From: Gonocerus acuteangulatus
Taxonomy: Eukaryota; Arthropoda; Insecta; Hemiptera; Coreidae
Length of the DNA stretch: 64,000 nt
Direction: 5' to 3'
Assembly (NCBI GenBank): GCA_946811695.1
Contig: OX328132.1
Location: 94,029,034 to 94,093,033, forward strand
Position numbers and translations under genes: made by a program. Below the pieces are notes generated by a model. The model worked only from the letters and a program-made list of their open reading frames with translations. It had not been told where the DNA came from and did not search any database. Below are positions 1 to 11,380 of the stretch, one piece after another. Each line of letters starts with the position of its first letter. Within the stretch, counting starts at the first letter, position 1.

Positions 1-233
1 AATAGTTTTAGGTAACTAAAACGCTATTTTTTTTTTTTTTTTTTACGGCGCATCAACAAATCGTAGCTATTAGCGCCACTAAAACGCTATTACACGTAAA
101 ATAAAATATGTTTTATGAACTAAGTGATCTTATTTAATTTATTTTTAAGGGTTTTACGACAAGTTTTTATCATCAATTCAAAATTTCGGGAGGGGCTGCA
201 GCCCCCTCAGTCCCCCCCTCATATGCGGCCATG
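1..233. mobile_element. hAT-like MITE (CATGGGCGTATATA family), right part
   Basis: The interior and right end match the complete copies at 22447-22814 and 11130-11380. The right terminus reads atatgcggccatg and is followed at 234-241 by cttctgta, the 8-bp target duplication seen intact around the other two copies. The left end lies outside the window. Non-coding, with G and C runs around a gctgcagcccc palindrome. An 8-bp duplication and a CA...TG terminus fit the hAT superfamily; assignment is by structure only. Confidence 0.65.
29..77 (-). mobile_element. 5'-truncated SINE stub with target duplication
   Basis: A poly-T run (29-44) followed by acggcgcatc...ttagcgcc is the reverse complement of the 3' end and poly-A tail of the tRNA-derived SINE at 53747. 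It is flanked by perfect 14-bp duplications, actaaaacgctatt, at 15-28 and 78-91. The paralogous MITE at 11224-11237 has a single uninterrupted copy of this site (one mismatch), so the empty site is visible in the same window. Confidence 0.8.
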
Positions 234-241
234 CTTCTGTA

Positions 242-527
242 TCCCCTAGAAAGGCTTTATTAGGCATATTTTGTATTGATTTATGGAGCTATGCTTTAGA
301 AAGAGAGCCGGATTTTGTAATTTCCGCTTCTGTGTATAAGTTAGCTACTGTCGGTCTCCCTGACGCCTTAATATCACTTTTATTCGAGATGTTCGAGAGG
401 ATTTCTACAATTTTCACGAGATATGCATAAAAAAAATAACTTTATTTCTTTTCTAAGCTTATCAAATGACACTAGGGACATGAACGGAACCGCGCTAAGA
501 TGATGCAGTTCCTGCGAGTCGGACTTT
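242..527 (-). mobile_element. Helentron-like element, 5' end fragment
   Basis: Reads on the minus strand. The cap (484-527) contains TTAGCGCGGTTCC preceded by AGTCCGACTCGCAGG in reverse complement. The sequence is nearly identical to 22823-23107 and close to 11389-11673. No coding potential recognised. Confidence 0.65.
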
Positions 528-536
528 TATACAAAT

Positions 537-644
537 ATATACATATAACGTGAAAGTTTCTAGTCGGCACTTCCGGATTGCGTCATGAGGTCAACCTCAT
601 AAGCGGGTTCTCCCTATGGAGATAGGGAGTAACCGCGCTAAAAA
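537..644 (+). mobile_element. Helentron-like element, 3' end fragment (variant hairpin)
   Basis: Contains the ctagtcggcacttccggatt block and a variant terminal stem-loop (gttctccctatggagataggg) ending at aaccgcgctaaaa. The same subfamily occurs at 37360-37453 and 38100-38220. Only the part 3' of the (TA)n array is present. Confidence 0.6.
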
Positions 645-958
645 GAACAACAAAAAGTCCGTCACGCAGGAGCTGCTTAACTAAGCACTTTCCTCAGAAT
701 TTGGGTAGTGCAGACTGCTTTCCAGAACAATTTGCTTAAAATATCCTACATAAATAAAATAAAAACATGAATAGTTCTCTTTTAAATTTGTAATGAGTAA
801 CTGATCAATTATTAATTTGCTTCCAGAGTTATGTTTAGACATGGTACCTACTACACTACGTAATAAATACAAAAAACCTCATATTATCGTATTTTGATCT
901 AACGCAGGAACAGAATACAGTCACTCTAGTGGTAGAAAGCGCTCCTTGCGGCGGCTTT
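645..958. other. Unassigned AT-rich sequence
   Basis: A degenerate cap-like piece (about 655-680, agtccgtcacgcaggagctgc-like) is followed by low-complexity AT-rich DNA. Nothing recognisable as a gene. Confidence 0.3.
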
Positions 959-959
959 G

Positions 960-1560
960 TGAACCTACGATTGGCGGGCTTTTCTATTGAAATATATTAC
1001 AAATTAAACCCCCGCTTTACGATTGACCGATTCAGCTCACTTTTACAACACTTCTTTCTCATGAGTTACCCACGACGTATACCGCGTTTCGTTACAATAC
1101 AGCAGAAATTACGACCGGTATGAGTATATTAGGAATTTGGGTCCGGAGTAAACCCCCCCTTCTAATGAACCGATTTAGTTTATTTTTACAACACATATTT
1201 AACTGTAGATTACCACTACGAATACCGAGTTTCGTCGAAATATACCAAAAATCACGGCTGGTAGTGGCGAATTGGTATTGTGGGTCCGGAGTAAACCCCC
1301 CCTCCTAATTAACCGATTTAGTTCATTTTTATATCTCACTTTTCCCTCTATATTACCACTACGAATACCAAGTTTCGTTGAAATATAACAAATATTACGG
1401 CTGACATAGTCAAATTAGTGTTTTGGGTTCGGGGTAAACCCCCCCTTCCGGTGGACCGACTTTGGTGGTTAACGAACTCGTTCAATCGTTTGATAATTGA
1501 ATGCTATATACCAAGTTTCGTGACGAAAAAACAAAAACTCTGGCCGCTATCGTGTTAACA
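960..1560 (+). repeat. Tandem repeat, period about 142-144 bp
   Basis: The marker gtccggagtaaaccccc recurs at 1141, 1283 and (as gttcggggtaaaccccc) 1427, with a weaker unit before 1140. Each unit also carries taccactacgaataccgag and cggctg. About four diverged units. The same unit occurs in reverse at about 39330-39540. In both places the array abuts acacgata...tgtctgtta and a (TA)n array, so it travels with that flank. Confidence 0.7.

Positions 1561-1562
<2 letters not shown>

Positions 1563-1621
<59 letters not shown>
1563..1621. repeat. (TA)n microsatellite, left of the foldback element
   Basis: Uninterrupted TA dinucleotides; resumes at 3352 after the foldback element with one gca interruption. 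Confidence 0.95.
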
Positions 1622-1625
<4 letters not shown>

Positions 1626-3351
1626 GGTGTCCCGTAAATGTCTAGTCATATTGTGAGAGGTGATAGAGGGCCCTTAGGGGAACAAAAAATGTTCTATGAC
1701 GATTTTCCGAATTCTTGGCCATAAGGGAGAAAACGTCGTTTTATTGTTTTATCGAGACAAACGTGGTTTTTAGAAGAATAGTCGTTGTAGCTCCGTCCCA
1801 GGTGGTTCTACCAGAAACGAAGTGAAACCAATCGAAAGCTGAGTAAATTTTCTATAAGACTAGTTGATAGTAAAAGTAAAAATGAATGAATGTAAGTATG
1901 TCTATCTTACCAAAAGAAAGCTATTCTAAATTTCCTGACATTTTCTCGATATTTCTTTCCCGCGTTACTCCTCAATAGGCAGGATCTGAGATTTCCGGGT
2001 TTCAGAAAAACTTTCTCATTTAACCAGCTTTCCATTCATGTATCACAACCTTGTGTTATTGAAGGATGTGAACGATTTAAGAACAAATGTTTTAAAAAAA
2101 ACATGGATCAGTGCAAAGAAAATTATATTTTTTTCTTCAGTTTATTCAAAAAGCTGAAGAGAAATATTTATTTTTATAAATGTTTACATAATTATTAAGT
2201 AAATATTGACTTAAAACAATAAAAAAAATTACTTCCACGAATATAAAAAAAATCCTAAAACAGTAAATAAATAAAATACACATTCATTTTGAATTTATTA
2301 ATTCAGGTAACTAATAATGGGTCCAGGAGGCGGCCATTAAGGAACTCCAACCAGACATTAACCTCAAAAAAAAAAAAATTATTATTTTTACCTAGATAAC
2401 TCATTTTGAACACATTTTTACAGGACTATGTACATCTTATTTATGACGGATAGGATATTTAATTACCACAACAAACACACGAGAATCCAAGTGAGGTTCA
2501 CGAGCGTAGCCATCAGTATCAATTCAAGGTAAAGCAATTGTATTCTAAATATAAATACCTGTAAAAATGTGTTCAAATGCGTTATCTAGGTAAAAATAAT
2601 AATTTTTGAGGTTAATGTATGGGTGGGGTTCCTTAATGGCCGCCTCCTGGACCCAGTATTAGTTACCTGAATTAATAAATTCAAAATAAATGTGTATTTT
2701 ATTTATTTACTGTTTTAGGTTTTTTTTTATATTCGTGGAAGTAATTTTTTTTATTGTTTTAAGTCAATATTTACTTAATTATTATGTAAACATTTATAAA
2801 AATAAATATTTCTCTTCAGCTTTTTGAATAAACTGAAGAAAAAAATATAATTTTCTTTGCACTGATCCATGTTTTTTTTAAAACATTTGTTCTTAAATCG
2901 TTCACATCCTTCAATAACACAAGGTTGTGATACATGAATGGAAAGCTGGTTAAATGAGGAAGTTTTTCTGAAACCCGGAAATCTCAGATCCTGCCTATTG
3001 AGGAGTAACGCAGGAAAGAAATATCAAGAAAATGTCAGGAAATTTAGAATAGCTTTCTTTTGGTAAGATATACATACTTACATTCATTCATTTTTACGTT
3101 TACACCCAACTAGTCTTATAGTAAATTTACTCAGCTTTCAATTGGTTTCACTTCTTTTCTAGTAGAACCACCTCGGACGGAGCTACAACGACTATTCTTC
3201 TAAAAACCACGTTTGTCTTGATAAAACAATAAAACGACGTTTTCTCCCTTATGGGCGAGAATTCGGAAAATTGTCATAGAAAATTTTTTGTTTCCCTAAG
3301 GGTCCTCTATCACCTCCCACAATATGACTAGACATTTACGGGACACCCTGT
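1622..3351. mobile_element. Foldback element with about 0.8-kb terminal inverted repeats
   Basis: Starts ACAGGGTGTCCCGTAAATG and ends with its reverse complement. The left arm (1622-2424) and right arm (2558-3351) pair almost throughout, with scattered mismatches and small indels, around a spacer of about 133 bp. It sits inside a (TA)n array (1563-1621 and 3352-3427), so any TA target duplication cannot be resolved. No ORF supports a transposase. The superfamily is undetermined; a TA target would fit Tc1/mariner-like elements. Confidence 0.85.
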
Positions 3352-3376
3352 ATATATATATATATATATATATATA

Positions 3377-3427
<51 letters not shown>
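3352..3427. repeat. (TA)n microsatellite, right of the foldback element
   Basis: TA dinucleotides with a single tgca interruption. The following tgtctactaggtaggatcg block recurs in reverse beside the (TA)n at 39145. Confidence 0.9.
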
Positions 3428-3431
<4 letters not shown>

Positions 3432-3529
3432 TTTAACTGGGGTCATTTTCGGTGTCTACTAGGTAGGATCGATAAAGATTTGAAGAAATTTTTCAAAAAT
3501 TCCGTAATGAGTCCAACCTCAATAGCTAC

Positions 3530-4350
3530 TTTCCTTCGGAGGAAAGTGCTAAAACCCGTTCATAAGAACAAAACAGACGTATTTGAAGTTTTAAGCACTT
3601 ATTTCTCCGATTGACCTAACCTAATCAAAAATAGTTTTAGAATCTTTTTTGTAGAGAATTTAGTAAGCTTTCAAATAGTCTCTATCCACTTACCACGATT
3701 TCCCAACCGTCTTCGAGATATTAGTGAAAGTATACGAAGTTCCCAAAACTTTTCATGACTGTTCATGAAATATTTTATTCTAATCCTTCCTTAACTCCAA
3801 GCGTAACCAAAAGTTTAACATATTAGTTTTAATGAAATTCAAACATGCAAAAAATGTTTCAACTTAATCCCATGATTCTAAGTACCCAAACCAAAAACGG
3901 TATTCAAAAACTATTTTTCCAATTTTCTCAAAAACGGTTAAAGCTATCGCCTATATAAAATGGTTTCATTCGTTTTCCTAGCCGAAGAAGCATATAAAAC
4001 GAGTATTTACAAGCTTATGAACTCAAAAACGTAAGCGTTACGATTTTTTTGGCGCAAATTTCGCCCCAAACGCCATCTTCCAGTAGGCGGATTTTGCTGG
4101 TTAACGAACTTGACCTTTCAAATTAGACGAAAGGTTTTTGTACCAAATTTCATCAAAATCGGACCATTCGTCTTGGAGCTACAGAGCGAACAGACAAATA
4201 TATATATATATATATATACAAATTTTAACCACTATCATTTTCGGTCTCTAGGGGTTCTGAAACGCAAGATTTTCTAGTCGGCACTTCCGGATTGCCGACT
4301 CATAAGGTTCATGAGATCAACCTTATAAGCGGGGGAGGAACCGCGCTAAA
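3530..4350 (+). mobile_element. Helentron-like element, 3' portion
   Basis: Plus orientation. Contains the family body (Helentron blocks ccttccttaactccaa, ttttcctagcc, gcgcaaatttcgcccc), a short (TA)n at 4198-4218 and a 3' end terminating at gaggaaccgcgctaaaa. The hairpin is shortened to one arm. No 5' cap is found to its left. Confidence 0.7.
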
Positions 4351-4413
4351 AGTGTTTGTTTTGTTGTTTTAAAAGGGTCGTTCTCTTTGCTTATCTCACT
4401 TTTTAATTGGTTC
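4351..4413. other. Spacer between two converging Helentron 3' ends
   Basis: About 63 bp between a plus-strand 3' terminus and a minus-strand 3' terminus. It matches the gtgtttgtt...ctcactttttaattgg block also found at 35940-36005 and, in reverse, at 36640-36715, so it is itself repetitive. Confidence 0.5.
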
Positions 4414-4545
4414 TTTTAGCGCGGCTCCTCCCTCCCCCATAGGGAGGAACCCCGCTTATAGGGTTGATACAATGAAAATTCGCGCCGACTAGAAAATTTC
4501 GCGTTTCAGAACCCCTAGAGACCGAAAATAACGGTGGTTCAAATT

Positions 4546-4547
<2 letters not shown>

Positions 4548-4627
<80 letters not shown>
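4548..4627. repeat. (TA)n microsatellite inside Helentron copy
   Basis: TA array with one ttta interruption, at the fixed position about 130 bp from the 3' terminus of the element. Confidence 0.95.
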
Positions 4628-4632
<5 letters not shown>

Positions 4633-6010
4633 CTGTTCGCTCTCTAGATAGAAGACGAATGGTCCGATTTTGATGAAATTTGGTACATAAATCCTTCGTC
4701 CAATTTGAAAGGTCAAGTTCGTTAACCAGCAAAATCCGCCTATTGGAAGATGAGGTTTGGGGCGAATTTCTCGCAAAAAAAACGTAACGCTTACGTTTTT
4801 GAGTTCATAAGCTTCTAAGTACTCGTTTTATATGATTCCTGGGCTAGGAAAACGAATGAAACCATTTTCAAGGCGATAGCTTTAACCGTTTTCGAGAAAA
4901 TTGGAAAAATATTTTTTGAATACCGTTTTTGGTTTGGGTACTTAGAATCATGGGATTCAGTTGAAACATTTTCTGCATGTTCTACTTTCATCAAAACTAA
5001 TATGTTGAAATTTTGGTTACGTTTGGAGTTAAGGAAGGGTTAGAATAAAATATTTTATTAACAGACATAAAAAGTTTTAGTAACTTTGTTTACTTTCCTT
5101 AATATCTCGAAAAAGGTTGAAAATCTTGGGAAACGGAAGAATACCATTAGAAAGCTTATTAAATGCTCTAAAAAAAAGGTTCTAATAAAAGTTTTGATTA
5201 GGCGATGTCAATCGGAGAAATAAGAGCTTAAAACTTTAAAGTAATTGATTTCGCTTATTCGAACTGTTCTTTTTGTCTGTTTTTTGTTCCTTGTTATTTT
5301 TTAATTGCTTATTGTTGGATAATGTATTTGAAAATAAAACAGGTTAAGAAAAATAAGAAAAACAATTTAATGTTAGAGATATGGATTTCCAAGATATATA
5401 GCTTTTCAACTGCCTAGCGTCCTTCCTAGGGAGGGTTCTTTGTCTTTGATTTTGGTACTTAGAATTATGGGATACAGCTGAAACATTTTCTGCATGCTCG
5501 AGTTTCATCAACACTAATATGTTGAAATTTTTGTTACGTTTAGAGTAAAGGAAGGGTTAGAATAAAATATTTTATTAACAGACATAAAAAGTTTTAGTAA
5601 CTTTGTTTACTTTCCTTAATATCTCGAAAATGGTTGAAAATCTTTGGAAACGGAAGAATACCATTAGAAAGCTTATTAAATGCTCTAAAAAAAAGGTTCT
5701 AATAAAAGTTTTGATTAGGCGATGTCAATCGGAGAAAAAATTGCTTAAAGCTTTAAATTAATTGATTTCGTTTATTCCAATGGTTCTTTTTGTCTGTTTT
5801 ATTTCTTGTTATTTTTTAATTGCTTATAGTTGGATAATGTATTTGACAATAAAACTTGTTTAGTAAAATAACAAAAACAATTTATTGTTAGAAATATAGA
5901 TTTCCAAGATTCCAAGACCTTGTCACTAGCGGGTCTGTTTTTAGTGTAGCGGACCCTTCCAGGTAAGATTGTAAATCATGACGTTTCAAGACTTTACTAC
6001 TCACAGGAAT

Positions 6011-6068
6011 GGCGTTAGTGACCTTAAGGGTTGACACGCCATTATAATAATTAATTTTAAAAAAAAGA
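6011..6068 (+). mobile_element. SINE 3'-tail fragment
   Basis: ggcgttagtgacc...gttgacacgcc followed by an A/T-rich tail resembles the 3' stem-loop and tail of the SINE at 53747 and of the stub at 59466. Diverged; the 5' limit is unclear. Confidence 0.45.
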
Positions 6069-6175
6069 CTGGTGGAACCAAAATAATAACTGCTTCTATT
6101 TTAATCTTTCCAAATTAGACTAGGGATATGAACGGAACCGCGCTAAGATGATGCAGTCCTGCGAGACGGACTTTT

Positions 6176-6475
6176 GGTTGTTTACAATAGAGCCTTCTCA
6201 GCCGTAGTCAAAGAGTAAGTACGTTTTCAGTACATAATTGTATTGACTTATACAGATTAAATAAAAATTATCCGCTTCTGTGTAAGTTGGAAACTGCCAG
6301 TTTCTTGTGATTTGTAATGCTAATCAATTCCATTTCTTCGAGATGTACGTAACCGCGCTAAGATGACGCAGTTCCTGCGAGTAGGACTTTTTATTGCTTC
6401 CGAGAGAGTGCTAAGACGCTTTCTATATGACCTCGCCGTCTGCGGCTATGATAAGATAGTTTGCCTTTTAGCGCG
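6176..6475 (-). mobile_element. Helentron-like fragments, including a second 5' cap
   Basis: A cap in minus orientation at 6350-6393 (aaccgcgctaagatgacgcag...gtaggac) is attached to a different interior, containing tccgcttctgtgtaagttgg. The same interior follows caps at 31641 and 36303. No gene seen. Confidence 0.5.
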
Positions 6476-6734
<259 letters not shown>

Positions 6735-8603
6735 TTATTTATTAGGAGATACAATACAAACACAATTGTTACTATTATTCTCAAATACAATTGGTCAACT
6801 TAACAATTGGGTGTCTCCTTCACCCTCGTTATTTAGGCTTGAAAACAACACAAGCCTAGTTGCTGGGAGACCTAAGTTAATAATATGTCCTCATCAGTTT
6901 AAGATCACTTCATGCATAATATACGAAGGCACAAACATAATTAAATAAATAAAATAAATTAATATACAAACAAAATAATAAAAATAAAAAAAAAATAAGC
7001 CATACAAATCAATATATCTCATAATATAATAATATATAAAAATACAAAACTGAAATTAATATAATAATTACAGATATAACCAGATAGATAAAACTAAAAA
7101 AAAATAAATAAAATAACAGAGCAGAAAGACTAACAATAAAACCGATCAAAATACTATTAAGAAAATAATACAGCGTACCGAACCACTTCACCTACTAGAC
7201 CAGAGCACTCGATGGAGGTATTAACGGTGCAGTCAAATTTACCAACCACAGACATACCCACCCCCAAATTAAAAAAAAAAAACAAAACAAAAAACAAAAA
7301 AAACAAAAAAAAAAAAAAAAATAAATAAAAAAAAAAAAAATAAAAAAAAAATAAATAAATAAATAAATAAAAAAAAAAAAACAAGAAGAACATAAATAAC
7401 TTAAGCGGGGGAAAAAAACGCGATCCTCAACGGCCCGCCCCGGCGAGGAGTGTCCTCCATCGACTGAAGATGATGCAGGAGCCCTTTAACACACGCAAGG
7501 TAATGCTTCTTAGTACCCCCATCGGGACACCAAGCTGCCTTAAACTCTTGGCAGAAGCACCGCTCCACACACCCCTCCAGCTCAATGTACAGGACGTTAC
7601 CTCCACGCCGGTCACAGGCACACCAAATATTCGCCCCACTGCCAAACGGACACCAAGTCGCCCATACTTCCGACACTTTGACCGGTGCAGCGAGTTCAGA
7701 TCAGAGGAGTTCCCATTAACAATCTGTGCGTCCACAATCGTCACCTTACCCTCTTTCGCCACAATTATGTCGGGTTTCCATCGTCGGCCATCAGCTCTCA
7801 GGACTGTCTCGAGGTGAACCTCGTACCCCCTCCCGGCTAAGGCCTCACCCAGTACATCCACCACAGTATCGTGCCTCAAACAACGACCTCCCCGTGAAAC
7901 ATAGCACTGCTGAACAGCATGGGTGCCCGTCTCATCTACAAGGCAACCTGCCCTGCAGGTAAGAATCCGGCCCCCACGCCGGCCTCTTGTCGTTCTCACG
8001 GTGGTCGGAAGAGCATTTATGTGGGTACGAACATACTGGATGAAGTCCCACCCAGAAGTGGTTCCAGCTCCATCATTGAGCCAACGTGTCGAGGCCTTAC
8101 TAGCAGAGGATTCCTTTAATCCTGCTCCGTCGTTGGACGAATGGAGCCTTTCTGCCCACCAGCGCTTCCTAAATTCAGGGCACCAGGCGTCTTCACCTAT
8201 TAAGCCCTGCCTGACCAGGGCCTCCCTCGCTCTCCGCAGCCTTTTGGTCACGTCCGCCGAACCATAAGCCGCCCTAGCCGCGGCCAGACCAGACCATTCC
8301 ATTCTAGACAGACGGCCTATAGTCAGAGCCGGCACCAGGACGCCCATGCAAGGCACACCCAAGCCTCCGTCCGTGCACGAAGCATGGAAATATCCAACTG
8401 GTATATCCCTAGGCAATCTCAGCCACCTCCTCACCGCTGCTCTAACCTTTATATCAAACTTCCTTAATGCCTCGCGGGAGGAGCCACCAAGAACCAGCTT
8501 GTGCACGTATCGCGGAAGAAGGTGATACCTAATGGTGGTCAACCTCTGCTGCGGCTTGAGGGGAGCATTTCCAATTCTCAAAAGCCCCGTTTCTATTTCC
8601 TCG
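6735..8603 (-). mobile_element. 5'-truncated R2-type non-LTR retrotransposon
   Basis: Minus strand. The coding 3' part ends at 7427; the 3' UTR of about 690 bp contains long A-rich tracts, and the 3' terminus (ctcctaataaataaaat) meets the (TA)n array. The 5' truncation point is near 8603. The second copy at 62905-64000 is nearly identical and ends in a true poly-A. The coding part is clearly more GC-rich than its surroundings, which marks it as a recent arrival relative to the AT-rich repeats. Confidence 0.85.
7427..8603 (-). pseudogene. R2-type LINE ORF, C-terminal part with restriction-like endonuclease
   Basis: Encodes the region after the RT domain of an R2-clade polyprotein. Numbering from a leucine-type codon at 8581, residues about 209-226 form the C-X3-C-X7-H-X4-C zinc motif, R236-H237 the conserved RH, and K-P-D at 269-271 with D284 the PD-(D/E)XK-type nuclease core that nicks the target DNA in target-primed reverse transcription. 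The frame is open to the truncation point at about 8603, so no stop disrupts what remains. RT motifs are absent because of the truncation, so the copy cannot move by itself. R2/R4/Hero-type assignment rests on the zinc motif plus PD...DAQ arrangement; the exact clade is uncertain. Confidence 0.85.
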
Positions 8604-9098
8604 TCAGTTCATAAGCTTGTAAGTACTCGTTTTATATGCATCCTGGGCTAGGAAAACGAATGAAACCATTTTCAAGGCGATAGCTTTAACCGTTTTCGAG
8701 AAAATTGGAAAAATAGTTTTTGAATACCGTTTTTGGTTTGGGTACTTAGAACCATGGGATTCAGTTGAAACATTTTCTGCATGTTCTACTTTCATTAAAA
8801 CTAATATGTTGAAATTTGTGTTACGTTTGGAGTTAAGGAAGGGTTAGAATAAAATATTTTAATAACAGACATAAAAAGTTTTGGTAACTTTGTATACCTT
8901 CCTTAATATCTCGAAAAAGGTTGAGAATTTGGTAAACAGAAGAATACCATTAGAAAGCTTACTAAATGCTCTACAAAAAAGGTCCTGATGAAAGTTTTGA
9001 TTAGACGATGTCAATCGGAGAAATAAGTGCTTAAAACTTTAAAGTAATTGATTTCGCTTATTCGAACTGTTCTCTTTGTCTGTTTTTATTCCTTGTTA
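8604..9098 (-). mobile_element. Helentron-like body fragment
   Basis: Continues the minus-strand element interrupted at 6734. It ends at ttccttgtta followed by a T6 run, where the next element (9105-11670) is inserted. Confidence 0.65.
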
Positions 9099-9239
9099 TT
9101 TTTTAGCGCGGTTCCTCCCTCCCCCATAGGGAGGAACCCCGCTTATAAGGTTGATACAATGAAACAATCCGGAAGTGCCGACTAGAAAATTTTGCGTTTC
9201 AGAACCCCTAGAAACCGAAAATAACGGTGGTTCAAATTT

Positions 9240-9367
<128 letters not shown>

Positions 9368-9960
9368 CTGTTCGCTCTCTAAATAGAAGACGAATGGTCC
9401 GATTTTGATGAAATTTGGTACAAAAATCTGTCGTCCAATTTGAAAGGTCAAGTTCGTTAACCAGCAAAATCCGCCCACTGGAAGATGGCGTTTGGGGCGA
9501 AATTCGCGCAAAAAAAATCGTAACGCTTACGTTTTTGAGTTCATAAGCTTGTAAGTACTCTTTTTATTATAGGCTTCTTGGGCTAGGAAAACGAATGGAA
9601 CCATTTTCAAGGCGGTAGCTTTAACCGTTTTCGAGAAAACTGAAAAAAATAATTTTTGAATGCCGTTTTTGGTTTGGGTACTTAGAATCAAGGGATTCAG
9701 TTGAAACATTTACTGCATGTTCTACTTCCATTAAAACTAATATGTTGAAATTTTGGTTGCGTTTGGAGTTAAGGAAGGGTTAGAATAAAATATTTTATTA
9801 ACAGGCATAAAAATGTTTTGGTAACTTTGTATACTTTCCTTAATATCTCGAAAAAGGTTGAGAATTTGGGAAACGGAAGAATACCATTAGAAAGCTTACT
9901 AAATGCTCTACAAAAAAGGTTCTAATGAAAGTTTTGATTAGGCGATGTCAATCGGAGAAA

Positions 9961-10057
9961 TACCGTATGAAATGTCAGTTTTGGATTTGTCGATTTCCTT
10001 CAAATGTCTTGAAACTGTCGAGGCTCCTACTCCGAGTTCTTTGGCATATTCCCTAGT
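9961..10057 (-). pseudogene. Captured mariner-like transposase HTH fragment
   Basis: Translates on the minus strand to a stretch beginning TREYAKELGVGASTVSRHLK, about 32 residues without a stop. This resembles the second helix-turn-helix of mariner-family transposases (T-R-E-x-A-x-x-L-x-V-S-x-x-T-V-x-x-H-L-K-x-I-G-K). Sister copies lie at 20958-21061 and 34645-34749. No catalytic DDD segment is present nearby, so only a DNA-binding fragment survives, embedded in the Helentron body. Confidence 0.55.
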
Positions 10058-11129
10058 GTTTTTAATTGCTTATAGTAGTCAAATGTATTTGTCAATGAAA
10101 CAGGATACGTATAATTAGAATCAATATTTTGTTTGTTAGAATTCGAAGATGCCGTATGAATATCTAGATGTGACAGTACTGGTGTTGATTTCGTTCTTTA
10201 GAATTATTCCTGGTATTCCCTATTTTCATCTGTTACCCATAGTTTTTTATTGTTAGTAGATTTTTCTTATTGATTATAGAACATTAATCTATTTGGCTAT
10301 AAAACAGGATACGTAAAATTAGTGACAATATTTCGGAGATTTCTGAGCGAAATACGTTTAAGATTTTCTACCACCACGAACGGCTTTTTTCCTCTATTTT
10401 TATCCACTAGATAGGCTTTATTTTGCATATTATTCTATATAAGTTTTATTCAGCAGGGGATTCTGATGAAATGTCGTGTTTTTGCTGTGGATTTTAAATA
10501 CGATGTATCTAAGATTGGATAACATTAGCGAGTCTACATAATTAAGAACCGACGACGGAGGATTACTTCTTGGTATGATTTAGTCTACATACGTATATTA
10601 AGTCCTAAATCCAATCCTCCTAAAGTTCAATGCCCGTAGAAACCAGGGGGCCGCAGGAAATTTACCTGCTAAGAGTTAATCCTCAAGAGCTGTAAATATA
10701 CCCCAGGTATCTGCCGACACAAATACAAAGCCTAGGCGGAGAGCACCCCAAAAACTCAGATCCAAATATAAGGTTATATACTAAATATTGATAAAGACTA
10801 CTTAGTTGTAAACCGATTCATCAATTAGCAATCAATAGTTTTCAACAAAGGTTATATACTAAATATTGATAAAAAGTATTTAATTAGAAAAAAAAACAAT
10901 ATTCCACAAGACTTCTTAATTAGGTATATTATTCTATTGTAGTTGGGCAACTAAACTTTGTTTTATTTTGTTAAATAAAGTTTTTTTTTCTTGATTTGTT
11001 ATTCGTCAAGACTTTTATTTGTCCTTGTGTATTTACTAGATAGGTTTTATTCAACATATTATTCTATATAGGCTATATTAGGCAGGGTATTCTACTCAAT
11101 CTTGTGTACTTCTTCTTGATCCTTCTGTA
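10058..11129 (-). mobile_element. Helentron-like body with internal module repeats
   Basis: Repeats of a module of about 90 bp (attgcttatag...aaacaggatacgtataattag) near 10060, 10240 and 10300. The region is duplicated as about 21064-22446. Nothing coding is seen. Confidence 0.5.
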
Positions 11130-11380
11130 CATGGGCGTATATAAAAACAATTTCGGGGGGGGGCTGAGACCATTTCCAGGGTATGGAATACTAAATATTT
11201 AGAGCTTGGAATAGTTTTAGGCAACTAAAACGTTATTACACGTAAAATAAAATATGTTTTATGAACTAAGTGATCTTATTTAATTTATTTTTAAGGGTTT
11301 TACGAGAAGTTTTTATCATCAATTCAAAATTTCGGGAGGGGCTGCAGTCCCCTCAGCCCCCCCCCTCATATACGCCCATG
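11130..11380. mobile_element. hAT-like MITE, complete, no SINE insert
   Basis: Terminal inverted repeats catgggcgtatata and tatacgcccatg flanked by perfect 8-bp duplications cttctgta at 11122-11129 and 11381-11388. It carries the unoccupied target site (11224-11237) that holds SINE stubs in the copies at 1-233 and 22447-22814. Confidence 0.85.

Larger units (their letters stand above)
4414..6175 (-). mobile_element. Helentron-like element, end to end
   Basis: Minus orientation. The 3' terminus with the full stem-loop is at 4414-4462, the (TA)n at 4548-4627, the body follows, and the 5' cap lies at 6128-6175. The cap has a one-base variant (gagacgga). The body holds an internal direct duplication: the block gaagggttagaataaaatat at about 5034 recurs at about 5552. 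A SINE-like 3' tail (ggcgttagtgacc...acacgcc) lies at 6011-6068. Non-coding. Confidence 0.7.

Noticed and set aside
7157..7393. Phe-rich minus-strand ORF in the R2-type 3' UTR (also 63321-63551)
   Set aside because: It arises from A-rich tracts of the 3' UTR; lengths differ between the two copies.
7470..8267. Plus-strand ORFs over the R2-type coding region
   Set aside because: Shadows of the minus-strand endonuclease ORF, which carries the recognisable motifs.
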